From NCBI GenBank assembly GCA_963796675.1, contig CAWCMS010000013.1:682001-746000 (forward strand): DNA of 64,000 nt, in the 5' to 3' direction. This stretch comes from CAWCDJ01 sp963796675. Its GTDB lineage: Bacteria; Acidobacteriota; Terriglobia; Bryobacterales; Bryobacteraceae. The notes under the pieces were generated by a model, which saw nothing but the letters and a program-made list of their open reading frames with translations, made no database searches and was not told the DNA's origin. Numbering within the stretch: position 1 is the first letter of the stretch; each line of letters begins with the position of its first letter. The position numbers were made by a program, and so were the translations under genes. Positions 20,299 through 28,533 of the stretch are shown one piece after another.

Positions 20299-22395
20299 GT
20301 GAAGTATGCGGTGATCTGCCTGTTCCTCGCCATGGCCGCAATGTCTGCACAACCCGTCAAATATCCCGCAGCCCGCAAGGGCGACGTGGTGGACGACTAC
20401 CACGGAGTGAAGATCGCCGACCCGTACCGCTGGCTCGAAGACACGGATTCCGCGGAAACGGCTGCGTGGGTCAAGGCCGAAAACCAGGTCACCCAGCAAT
20501 ACCTTTCGCGGATTCCCGAACGCGCCCGGTTTAAGGAGCGGCTCACGAAGCTCTACGATTACGAACGCTTCACGCGCTTCGAGAAGGCCGGTCCGCGGTA
20601 CCTGTTCTTCCGCAATGATGGGCTGCAGAACCAGGATGTGCTTTACGTTTCGGAGGGTCTGACGGGGACGCCGCGCGTGCTGCTCGACCCCAACACACTG
20701 CGCGCCGATGGAACCGCCGCGCTGGCCGGAGCCGTCCCCGATCACGACGGCAAGCTATTGGCTTACGGGATCGCCGAAGCGGGTTCGGATTGGGCCGAGT
20801 GGCGGGTGCGCAACGTCGAAACCGGACAGGACCTGGCCGATCATGTGCGCTGGATCAAGTTCGTGCCGGTGGCATGGGCTCCCGACGGGGGCGGTTTCTA
20901 CTACCTCCGCTTTCCCGAACCGAAGGCCGGCGAAGCGCTGCGCGGCGCCAATACGAACTCGAAGATTTACTTTCACCGGCTGGGCGAGTCGCAGTCCGGC
21001 GACCGGCTGGTGTACGAGAGCCCCGACCACCCCGAGTGGCTCTGGGAGCCATATGTCTCCGACGATGGGCGCTATCTCTTCATCGTGGTGCAGACCAATG
21101 ACTTTGCGAAGAACCTGCTTTATTACCAGGATCTCCGCGACCCGTCGCACCAGACCATAGAACTGATCCACGAGCTGGACGCCGCCTACCTGCCCCTGGG
21201 GACGGAGGGGACGAACCTGTACCTGCGCACGACGTGGCAGGCGCCCAAAGGCAGAGTGATCCGCATCGACCTGGCTCATCCCGAGCGGGCGAACTGGGGC
21301 GAGATTGTGCCGGAGCAGGCCGAGGCGATGGATGCCGCGATGATGGCCAACGGCCGCTTTGTCGTGAACTACCTGAAGGATGCGTCGAGCCAGATGAAGG
21401 TTTTCGGCGCGGATGGCGGGTTGAAGCATGAGGTCACGCTGCCCGGTCCGGGGAAGGTCGAGATTTTTCCCTCGCGGCAGGCGGATCGCGAGGCCTTCTT
21501 CGCGTTCACCAGCTATACGGCGCCGCGGACGATCTTCCGCCTCGATCTGCAGAACGATCGTGCGACGGCGGTGCGCGAAAGCAAGCTCAGCTTCGACCCG
21601 GGACAGTTCGTGACCGGGAAGGTCTTTTACCCGAGCAAAGATGGCACCCGGATTCCCATGTCGCTGGTGCACCGGAAGGGGATCCCGCTCGATGGCAGCC
21701 ACCGGACGGTGCTTTACGGCTACGGCGGGTTCGACGTAAGCGTGCTGCCGGAGTTCAGTCCGTGGGTGATGGCGTGGCTCGAAAGTGGCTGCGTGTTCGC
21801 GGTCGCGAATCTGCGGGGCGGCGGCGAGTACGGCGAAGCGTGGCACATGGCCGGGGTGAAAGCCAAAAAGCAGAATGTGTTCGACGACTTCATCGCCGCG
21901 GCGGAATGGCTGATTGCGCAGCGCTACACCAAAAGTTCGCGGCTCGCGATCGTGGGGGGCAGTAACGGCGGGCTCCTGGTGGGTGCGGTGCTGAATCAGC
22001 GGCCGGACCTGTTCGGAGCGGCGGTGCCGGCGGTCGGCGTGATGGACATGCTGCGGTTCCAGAAATTCACGATCGGGTCGGTATGGACGGGGGAGTATGG
22101 GTCGTCGGATAACGCGGCGGATTTTCCGGTGCTGCGGGCTTATTCGCCGCTGCACAACATCCGCGCGGGCGGCCGGTATCCCGCGGTGCTGATTACCACT
22201 TCGGATCACGACGACCGGGTGGTGCCGGGACACAGCTTCAAGTACGCGGCGACGCTGCAGGCGGCTCAGGCGGCGGACCGGCCGGTGTTGATCCGCATCG
22301 AGACGCGTGCCGGGCATGGCGGCGGCAAACCCACGGCAAAGCAAATCGACGAGTATGCGGACCGCCTGGCGTTTTTGACGCGGGAATTGCAGTAG
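20299..22395 (+). CDS. prolyl oligopeptidase (S9A)
   Basis: 698 residues. Cleaves after Pro in short peptides. N-terminal signal-like segment (MKYAVICLFLAMAAMSAQ) suggests periplasmic export. PAARKGDVVDDYHGVKIADP with YRWLED is the standard S9A start, then a seven-bladed propeller. The catalytic domain has Ser555 in GGSNGGLLVG, Asp within SDHDDRVVPGHS (635-646) and His673 in RAGHGGGKP. GTG start at 20299 follows AGGAGGG. The length is normal for the family and the frame is intact. Confidence 0.94.
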   Translation: MKYAVICLFLAMAAMSAQPVKYPAARKGDVVDDYHGVKIADPYRWLEDTDSAETAAWVKAENQVTQQYLSRIPERARFKERLTKLYDYERFTRFEKAGPRYLFFRNDGLQNQDVLYVSEGLTGTPRVLLDPNTLRADGTAALAGAVPDHDGKLLAYGIAEAGSDWAEWRVRNVETGQDLADHVRWIKFVPVAWAPDGGGFYYLRFPEPKAGEALRGANTNSKIYFHRLGESQSGDRLVYESPDHPEWLWEPYVSDDGRYLFIVVQTNDFAKNLLYYQDLRDPSHQTIELIHELDAAYLPLGTEGTNLYLRTTWQAPKGRVIRIDLAHPERANWGEIVPEQAEAMDAAMMANGRFVVNYLKDASSQMKVFGADGGLKHEVTLPGPGKVEIFPSRQADREAFFAFTSYTAPRTIFRLDLQNDRATAVRESKLSFDPGQFVTGKVFYPSKDGTRIPMSLVHRKGIPLDGSHRTVLYGYGGFDVSVLPEFSPWVMAWLESGCVFAVANLRGGGEYGEAWHMAGVKAKKQNVFDDFIAAAEWLIAQRYTKSSRLAIVGGSNGGLLVGAVLNQRPDLFGAAVPAVGVMDMLRFQKFTIGSVWTGEYGSSDNAADFPVLRAYSPLHNIRAGGRYPAVLITTSDHDDRVVPGHSFKYAATLQAAQAADRPVLIRIETRAGHGGGKPTAKQIDEYADRLAFLTRELQ

Positions 22396-22401
22396 AGGCG
22401 A

Positions 22402-22421
22402 ACTTCACCTGGCAGGTGAAA
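22402..22421. repeat. small hairpin between convergent genes
   Basis: TTCACCT, 3-base loop, AGGTGAA, located between the prolyl oligopeptidase stop and the stop of the small gene at 22430. No T-run. It may help end both transcripts. Confidence 0.4.
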
Positions 22422-22429
22422 GGGCGGCC

Positions 22430-22696
22430 CTATTGGAGGCGGGGACGCATCTGCTCGTTCGAGACGAGGCCGTCGAAGATCGCCAGGACCTGCTTGCGGT
22501 AACTGTAGATACGCTGCAGATTTTCGCGGAAGGAATGCTCAAAATCCCGCGCTTTCATCCACTTGTCCATCATCGAGCGGGGAACATCGATATCCTGGCG
22601 CAGGCTTTCGATATCGTGTCCACGGAGGAAGAGGCCGTAAAAGAATGCGGCTTCCCGCTGGGGAGCCAGGGGGTCGAATTCATCTCTCGCCGTCAT
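22430..22696 (-). CDS. small hypothetical protein, possibly helix-turn-helix
   Basis: 88 residues from ATG 22696, reading MTARDEFDPLAPQREAAFFY then LFLRGHDIESLRQDIDVPRS and MMDKWMKARDFEHSFRENL, ending near QVLAIFDGLVSNEQMRP. It is wholly alpha-helical. The segment GHDIESLRQDIDVPRSMMDK resembles the two helices of a DNA-binding HTH, but there is no confirmed family. The longer upstream reading to 23152 crosses the cupin gene and is not credible. Role unknown. Confidence 0.6.
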   Translation of the reverse strand: MTARDEFDPLAPQREAAFFYGLFLRGHDIESLRQDIDVPRSMMDKWMKARDFEHSFRENLQRIYSYRKQVLAIFDGLVSNEQMRPRLQ

Positions 22697-22801
22697 AAAC
22701 GTCTCAGCGAAAATGCCAGTATACCGATGCCCCCGACAGGACGGCAAGTCTGATTTAACCGACTCTGTTAATCTTTGAATACAAAGGAAGAGAGGGACAA
22801 T

Positions 22802-23164
22802 ATGCCGACACGGATTGAAGCCCCGTCCCGGGTGGAGGCGGCGGGCAATAAGCCGAAGCTGATCGATGAGTATATCGGACGCGTAAACTCCGGGAATCGG
22901 GAGTTGAGCATCGCTCACATGCGCAGCCCGGGCGGGTGGCAGGAGCCGGGACAAACCCCCGAGTTCGATGAGTTTACGGTCGTACTTCGAGGAACTTTGC
23001 GAGTGGAATCTCACGACGGAGTGCTTGATGTCCACGCAGGGCAAGCGGTGGTCACGCACCGCGGAGAGTGGGTTCGGTACAGCACTCCGGGTGAAGAGGG
23101 TGCGGAGTATATCGCGGTGTGTCTGCCGGCGTTCGGCGTGGAAACAGTCCACCGCGACGCTTGA
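22802..23164 (+). CDS. cupin-domain protein
   Basis: 120 residues. A single cupin barrel: ELSIAHMRSPGGWQEPGQTP, FDEFTVVLRGTLRVESHDGV, LDVHAGQAVVTHRGEWVRYS. The first metal-binding motif is altered: the usual HxH is replaced by WQEPGQTPEFDE, leaving Glu and Asp, so metal binding is uncertain. ATG 22802 follows GGAAGAGAGG. Function could be sugar binding, small-molecule sensing or isomerisation. Its neighbours give no clue. Confidence 0.75.
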   Translation: MPTRIEAPSRVEAAGNKPKLIDEYIGRVNSGNRELSIAHMRSPGGWQEPGQTPEFDEFTVVLRGTLRVESHDGVLDVHAGQAVVTHRGEWVRYSTPGEEGAEYIAVCLPAFGVETVHRDA

Positions 23165-23171
23165 ACCGGTG

Positions 23172-23540
23172 TTACCCGGCTGAAGTCATTGCGGCGCCGC
23201 GGGTCCGGAATTCGTAGCGCTCAATTCTTACTGCGGCCTGATGATTTTCGGCACGTACCACGCGCCCGGTGGCCACGAATTTCAGGGGACAAGTTCCATC
23301 GAGACGCGCCGGCCAATTTACGGATATTTCCACCATTCGGCCAACGGGCAATTCTTCTTCGGTTGTAAATAGAATTCCGCCGCTGCCGATATTCAGGGTT
23401 TTGCCAACCCCGGAAGTCTGGCTGCCCCGGCTATGCAGCACCCGGTACCTGACTTCTTCTCGAAGCGGGAATCTGCTGGTTCCTCTTCGTTCACTGGAGA
23501 AAACAAACTCCTTGGGCCTTCCTCCGATATCCAAGTTCAT
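23172..23540 (-). CDS. PilZ-domain protein
   Basis: 122 residues. PilZ domains bind cyclic-di-GMP through RxxxR and (D/N)xSxxG. Here SRFPLREEVRYRVL supplies an Arg-rich start and LNIGSGGILFTTEEELPVGR the second motif, followed by beta strands FVATGRVVRAENHQAAVRI. A basic segment (SSERRGTSR) precedes the barrel. It is a stand-alone receptor domain of normal length, convergent with the cupin gene with 7 bp between. The target process (motility, polysaccharide or transcription) is not evident. Confidence 0.8.
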   Translation of the reverse strand: MNLDIGGRPKEFVFSSERRGTSRFPLREEVRYRVLHSRGSQTSGVGKTLNIGSGGILFTTEEELPVGRMVEISVNWPARLDGTCPLKFVATGRVVRAENHQAAVRIERYEFRTRGAAMTSAG

Positions 23541-23688
23541 GCTGTTCCAATATGAGAGATCCTGGCGCTCCTAACAATAGCCCGAAAGCTCCAAAACAGC
23601 AATAGGCTAATGCTGGTACTTTCGTTGGATTTTTGCTTATCACTGCGGCATAGAGGACGGCATATTTTAGGTCTGATATTCTGACGAC

Positions 23689-24435
23689 ATGGACCAGGAT
23701 CAACTCCGGATTCTTCTGCAACAGGTGAGCCGGGGTGAGATGGATATCGACGGCGCCGTATCGCGCCTGCGTCATCTTCCGTTTGAAGATCTAGGCTTTG
23801 CCAAGGTCGACCACCATCGTGCGCTCCGGCATGGGATGCCGGAGGTTATTTTTGCGAAAGGCAAGACCCCCGAGCAAGTCATGCTCATCGCCGAGCGCCT
23901 TCTGGAGCACGCACAGAACGTCCTTATTACGCGTGCCGACCGGGATTGCGCCGCCCTGGTCACGTCGCGGCTGCCGGGCGCCGATTACCTGCCGCTTTCA
24001 GGCGTCATCCGCTTTTGGCGCGACCGCACCATCCGCGGCACCGGCAAAATTACGGTTGTATGTGCCGGCACCAGCGATATGCCGGTGGCCGAAGAGGCAC
24101 AGGTCACGGCCGAGCTGATGGGCAATGAGGTCGAGGCCATCCACGATATCGGCGTGGCGGGCATCCACCGGCTCATGCAGAATCGCGAGCGGTTGTGCCA
24201 GGCGCGGGTAGTGGTGGTGTGCGCCGGGATGGAGGGCGCGCTGCCGAGCGCGGTGGGCGGGCTGGTCTCCTGTCCGGTGATCGCTGTGCCCACGAGTATC
24301 GGCTACGGCGCGAGTTTCAATGGTCTGGCGGCGCTGCTGGGGATGCTGAACAGCTGTTCCAGTAATGTGAGTGTGGTGAATATCGACAACGGATTCGGCG
24401 CCGGTTACGTTGCGAGCCTGATCAATCGGCCTTAA
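23689..24435 (+). CDS. larB: nickel-pincer cofactor biosynthesis protein LarB
   Basis: 248 residues. LarB carboxylates and hydrolyses nicotinic acid adenine dinucleotide in the first step to the nickel-pincer cofactor of lactate racemase-type enzymes. The N-terminus (ILLQQVSRGEMDIDGAVSRL, FAKVDHHRALRHGMPEVIFA with KGKTPEQV) is LarB-specific. The C-terminal half is a PurE-like fold (VVCAGTSDMPVAEEAQVTAE, DIGVAGIHRL, AVPTSIGYGASFNGLAALLG). The frame is intact. larC and larE are not in the window. It overlaps the oxidoreductase gene end by 14 bp if that gene's frame is corrected. Confidence 0.92.
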   Translation: MDQDQLRILLQQVSRGEMDIDGAVSRLRHLPFEDLGFAKVDHHRALRHGMPEVIFAKGKTPEQVMLIAERLLEHAQNVLITRADRDCAALVTSRLPGADYLPLSGVIRFWRDRTIRGTGKITVVCAGTSDMPVAEEAQVTAELMGNEVEAIHDIGVAGIHRLMQNRERLCQARVVVVCAGMEGALPSAVGGLVSCPVIAVPTSIGYGASFNGLAALLGMLNSCSSNVSVVNIDNGFGAGYVASLINRP

Positions 24436-25586
24436 GGGCGGGGACGTCCACCCAGCGCGCTTGCGCCAGGATTCCAGGCCCTTTTCCGCTAATTGGACCC
24501 CTTTAGCGCCTTCGAGCAGGCTCCAAGGGAACGGCTCGTCCTTCACGATGTGGCGGAGGAAGAGCTCCCACTGGCGTTTGAAGGCATTATCGAACGTTGT
24601 TTGCTCCGGCACCTTCTGCCAGCCCTCGAAATAATCGAGCGGACTATCGATATCCGGATTCCAGATCGGCCGCGGCGTCGCGCCGTAGGGCTGGATCCAA
24701 CAGTGGCGAAGCCCGGCGACCGCGCTGCCTTTGGTGCCATCCACCTGCAGGGTCAGCAGGTCGTCGCGGCGCACGCGGACGCACCAGGAGGAGTTGAAGT
24801 GGGCGACGGAGCCGTCTTCCAGCTGGAAGGTGGCATAGGCGGAGTCGTCGGCCGTGCATTGGTACGGTGTGGCCCGCTTCGTCTACGCGCTCGGGGATGT
24901 GCGTCGCGCCAAGGCAGGATACGGCCTTCACGGGAGCAGAACACGTTATCGATGACGTAACGCCAGTGGCAGAGCATATCGAGGATGATGCCGCCGCCGT
25001 CTTCGGCGCGATAGTTCCAGGAGGGGCGCTGCGCGGGCACCGTATCGCCTTCAAACACCCAGTAGCCGAACTCGCCGCGGATGGAAAGAATGCGGCCGAA
25101 GAAGCCCAGGTCGCGGAGGGTTTGCAGTTTCAACAAGCCGGGCAGCCAGAGCTTATCCTGCACGACGCCGTGTTTGACGCCGGCCTGCTGAGCCAGGCAG
25201 TAAAGCTCCATGGCGGTCTCGACCGTGCCGGCGATCGGCTTCTCGCAATAAATGTGCTTGCCGGCGGCGATGGCATGCCGCACGGAATCGGCGCGGCGGT
25301 CGGTGGTCTGGGCGTCGAAGTAGATGGAGTAATCGCTGTCGGCGAGGGCTTCGTCGAGATCGGTCGTGAAAGGCAGGCCGCCGCATTCCTTGGAGATGGC
25401 TTCGAGTTTCGCAGGGCTGCGGCCCACCAGCAGCAGCCGCGGCATGATGGCTTCGCTATCGCTGAGGGCCACGCCCCCCTGCTGCATGATGGCGTACAGA
25501 GACCGGCGCAAGTGCTGGTTCAGCCCCATGCGTCCGGTGACGCCGTTCATGATGATCCCGACGGAGTGGACGGTCTTCTGGTTCAT
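24422..25586 (-). CDS. Gfo/Idh/MocA-family oxidoreductase, three frame breaks
   Basis: NAD(P)-dependent sugar or inositol dehydrogenase type, about 388 residues. The N-terminus has SVGIIMNGVTGRMGLNQHLR, and the family marker IYCEKPIAGTVETAMEL follows. The central part has FFGRILSIRGEFGYWVFEGD and EDGGGIILDMLCHWRYVID. Frame changes near 24935 and 24880 give ATPYQCTADDSAYATFQLED and then RVRRDDLLTLQVDGTKG. A third near 24465 gives RWVDVPALKAD and a TGA at 24424-24422. Members with the GRMGLNQHL variant act on modified sugars, but the substrate is unknown. A cupin gene lies 15 bp upstream, a likely operon. Confidence 0.85.
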
Positions 25587-25601
25587 GTCGCGCTCTATAT
25601 C

Positions 25602-26048
25602 TTATTCCGGCTTGTCGGTACATTGCGGATGCGCGCCCGGGGGAAGCGGCGGAGCTTCGACTCCGGCCCGCGGCAAGGTGCCGCTCAGTTCCTGGCGCCA
25701 GTGCGCAACGTCGCCCGCCGGTCCGTAGCAATAGATCATCCGCATCGGCCGGTCGCCCGTATTGGTGAGCTGGTGAAAGACAGTGGGCGGGATGTAGACG
25801 GCCTGGCCGGTTTCGACGGCGATGCGTTCGCTGCCGAGGCACATCTCGCCGGTGCCCTCGACGATGAAATAGACCTCCTCCTGCTCCTGGTTGTGCCACG
25901 GCACCTGTCCGCCGTTTGGCTCGAGCGTGACGTGTCCCATGGAGAACGCGGTTGCCTGGATGGGGCTGGCGCCCCCGACCAGATTTTGGGTTCGGCGCCG
26001 TGCCGGGTACGTCCGGCCGGCGAGCTGGGAAAGGTCGGCAATGATCAT
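25602..26048 (-). CDS. cupin-domain protein
   Basis: 148 residues. The double-stranded beta-helix carries the metal motif WHNQEQEEVYFIVEGTGEM and ETGQAVYIPPTVFHQLTNTG, giving His/Glu/His ligands. It starts MIIADLSQLAGRTYPARRRT. Proteins of this type are often isomerases or dioxygenases, or bind sugars. Co-transcription with the adjacent sugar-type oxidoreductase (15 bp) favours a role in carbohydrate metabolism. That is inference only. Confidence 0.82.
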   Translation of the reverse strand: MIIADLSQLAGRTYPARRRTQNLVGGASPIQATAFSMGHVTLEPNGGQVPWHNQEQEEVYFIVEGTGEMCLGSERIAVETGQAVYIPPTVFHQLTNTGDRPMRMIYCYGPAGDVAHWRQELSGTLPRAGVEAPPLPPGAHPQCTDKPE

Positions 26049-26083
26049 TTCATTCCTATTGTTGACGATCGCGGGCCGCCGTG

Positions 26084-26562
26084 TCAGTGCCAGGCGTCGA
26101 GCAGCCGCCGGACTAGAAGGAGCTGTCCCACATGGTAGGCCGAGTGGTCGGCGATGAGGAGCGCCTCGCGCAGCAGCGTCTGACCGTCGCCCCAGGGGAA
26201 TTTGCTATGGAGGTCGTTGCCCTCGTCGGAGATGAGGGCTTCGAACGCCTTGCGGTCGCGCGATGACTGTCTTGACGGATTCGATCCAATCGCGCGAGTG
26301 CGCGGGTACGGGCGCTTTGGGCCAGTAGCCGGCAGGCCACTCGGGGGAGATGTACTCGGCGGAGCGGCTGAATTCGAGAATGTCGTGCTGGGCGATGCGA
26401 ATGTGCTCGAGCAGTTCCCAGGCGGAGTAGGGGCAGCCGGCGGGCCGCACACCGATCAGATCGAGCGGCATGTCCTTTACGGTGTCTTCGAAGGTCGCGT
26501 GAGCGGAGCCGCCGCGCGAGCAGTTGGAGCAGGTGCGCGCGCAGCGAAGTATCGTCCGGCAA
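26084..26562 (-). CDS. DinB/YfiT-family protein, two frame breaks
   Basis: About 158 residues, a four-helix bundle of the DinB superfamily (often metal-dependent thiol transferases). TTG 26562 with GGAGG upstream gives MPDDTSLRAHLLQLL. After a frame change near 26510 comes CPYSAWELLEHIRIAQHDIL with EFSRSAEYISPEWPAGYW. After another near 26265 comes RKAFEALISDEGNDLHSKFP and the C-terminal helix LLIADHSAYHVGQLLLVRRL. Metal ligands would be the His of LLEHIRIAQHD and of ADHSAYHVGQ, which match the family pattern. Start lies 13 bp after the MurJ-like stop. Confidence 0.8.
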
Positions 26563-26575
26563 GAGGACCTCCTTA

Positions 26576-27889
26576 TCAGTTCCCGGCGAGCCAGCGCTTT
26601 GCGGTTCAGGTGCATGAGCACGAAGAGAACCAGGGAGCCGGCCAACGAGCCCAAAGAAGCGGGCACGCCCAGCAGTTCCGGGCGCGCGGAATACCAGTGT
26701 AGGGTAAGGGTGACGTTGAGGAGCACGGGGATCGAGGCCGCGATCACGGGGAGCCAGGGGCGATCGAGCGCGAACAGCGAACGCGGCCACGATTTCGATA
26801 AGGCTCCAGCCCACCAGGCTGGGCCCGAGCCCCAGGAAGACGGCCGACACCATGCGGGTGGATTCCGCGGTGAATCTTCCGTGCTGGAAGATGATCTTGA
26901 TGGCGGGCTCGCGGAAAATCAGGGCGAAGCCGCAGCCGAACACGGCGGCCAGGGCGGAAAGGGCGGCGGTGCGATCGATCAGGCGGAAGGCGTCGCGGAG
27001 GCGGCGCAGGGTGCGGAGCCGCGCGATTTCCGGCAGCAGGGAGTTGGAGATGGGGTTGACCAGGATGGCGAGCGGGACGCCCACGCCGCGCATACAGTAG
27101 TCGAGCGCCGCGGCCATGCCGGGTCCGGCGTGGGTGGCATAGGCGCGGGTGAAGATGATGTTCAGGCCGAGACCGGCGGCATAGATTACGAAAAAGGCGG
27201 GCTTGCCGAGCAGTTCGCGCCACTGGACCGGGCAGTCCGGAAGGCCCTTCTTCTTGAGCCGGGAATGAGCGGCAAAGTAGACAATCCCCAACTGCGCCCA
27301 GGCCCCCACCGTGTATCCGACGAGAGAACGCGTAAACTCCCAGAAACTTCCACAGGCTGAGGGCACCGATGATGGTGAACAGATTGAGCGCGGCCTGATA
27401 GAACGCCGTGGGGAGGAAACGCCGATCGGTGAAGAGCAGCGCGCACTGGACGGCTCCCACGCAGGCGGCGATGGTGGAGAGGGAAAAGATGCGGAGGTTG
27501 GTGACCGCGGTCCCGCGATAGAGGGGATCGAGGCCGGGAGCGAGCACGTCCATGAGGCCGGGAGCGGCGATCAATACGACTGCGGTGACCGCGGCGGAGA
27601 CCCACAGGAAACAGCGTGCCAGCTTCAGGAACAGGGCGGTGCGCTCCTCGCCGCGAGCGGCCGTCAGCATGGGGACGAAGGCGAACACCACGCTGTTGAT
27701 CAGCACGGAGTTCAAGGTGTCCATGGGGCCCATCGCCACCGCCAGGGAATCGGCCCGGCTGTGGGTGCCCAGCAGGTAGGCGGTCAACCAGACGCGGCCG
27801 AAGCCAATCACGTTACCGGTCAGGACTCCGGCGGCCAGAAGCAGGCCGCCTCGGATCACGGGACTTTCAGCCCCGCCGGACGCCGCCAT
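26576..27889 (-). CDS. murJ: MurJ-like lipid flippase, frame breaks
   Basis: Polytopic MOP-superfamily protein of about 437 residues that flips lipid-linked sugars (lipid II in MurJ, or polysaccharide units). It starts GLLLAAGVLTGNVIGFGRVW then LGTHSRADSLAVAMGPMDTL. After a change near 27335 it continues GYTVGAWAQLGIVYFAAHSR, GLGLNIIFTRAYATHAGPGM and LAILVNPISNSLLPEIARL. Changes near 26765 and 26600 give the last helices (IAASIPVLLNVTLTLHWYSA; LGSLAGSLVLFVLMHLNRKA) and a stop at 26576-26578. About 13 hydrophobic helices are visible. Whether it is the essential MurJ or an exopolysaccharide flippase is uncertain, and the polysaccharide genes are 8 kb away. Confidence 0.78.
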
Positions 27890-27932
27890 CGCGGTGGTGG
27901 ATTCGGTAGTGCTCAGTCGAACCTCGTTTGGA

Positions 27933-27960
27933 GAGCCGGCAGCGGCTCGGCTGCCGGCTC
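27933..27960. repeat. 10-bp-stem hairpin between tpx and the flippase gene
   Basis: GAGCCGGCAG, 8-base loop, CTGCCGGCTC, lying 7 bp after the tpx stop when read leftward. It has no T-run. It is either a transcript end or a REP-like repeat. Confidence 0.6.
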
Positions 27961-27967
27961 CGCGATT

Positions 27968-28489
27968 TTACGCCTTGGCCGCGCCGGCGCTACGGGCCGC
28001 CGAGAGAGCGGCTTCGTAGTTCGGGAAGTCCGCGACCTCTTTCACATACTCCGCGTGCAGAACCTTGTTATCCGCGTCGAGCACGAAGATCGCGCGGCTT
28101 TCGATACGCAGTTCCTTGATGAGCGTTCCGTAATTAGAGCCGAACGACGCATCCTTGTGATCGGAGAGCATCTTCACCTTATCCACGCCGAACGCACCGC
28201 ACCAGCGCTTTTGCGCGAACGGCAGGTCCATGCTGACGGTGATGATATCGACGCCGGGGAGATTCGTGGCGGCTTCGTTGAACTTCTTGGTCTGCGCATC
28301 GCAAACCGGCGTATCCAGGGAAGGAACTACGCTGATGATGCGCACATGGTTGCCGGTGTCTTTGAGAGTGACCGGTTTCAACGCATTATCGACCAGCGAA
28401 AAATCGGGGGCGGCGTCACCCGGTTTCAATTCGGGTCCGATCAAGGTGAGCGGATTGCCCCTCAGTGTGGTAGCTCCAGGTCGTTCCAT
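27968..28489 (-). CDS. tpx: thiol peroxidase (Tpx)
   Basis: Thioredoxin-dependent 2-Cys peroxidase of 173 residues that reduces alkyl and hydrogen peroxides. Peroxidatic Cys63 lies in SLDTPVCDAQTKKFNEAA and resolving Cys97 in FAQKRWCGAFGVDKV, the Tpx spacing. It begins MERPGATTLRGNPLTLIGPE, with AGGAGG just before ATG 28489. The frame is intact. The gene is in a leftward run with the DUF255 protein upstream (44 bp), which also carries a redox CxxC motif. Confidence 0.95.
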   Translation of the reverse strand: MERPGATTLRGNPLTLIGPELKPGDAAPDFSLVDNALKPVTLKDTGNHVRIISVVPSLDTPVCDAQTKKFNEAATNLPGVDIITVSMDLPFAQKRWCGAFGVDKVKMLSDHKDASFGSNYGTLIKELRIESRAIFVLDADNKVLHAEYVKEVADFPNYEAALSAARSAGAAKA

Positions 28490-28533
28490 AATTCCTCCTG
28501 TTCGTGTGGTGAATGGGATGAAAGGCGAAATTC

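Noticed and set aside
20755..22344. Long minus-strand frame opposite the prolyl oligopeptidase gene (and similar ones at 2893-4437, 46342-48279, 51643-53601 and 54564-56690 on strands opposite real genes).
   Set aside because: The opposite strand codes a recognised or long family protein with correct motifs. The shadows are composition artefacts.
22775..22801. An upstream in-frame start of the cupin gene at 22775.
   Set aside because: The ATG at 22802 has a purine-rich site just before it, and the extra residues are charged and not conserved-looking.
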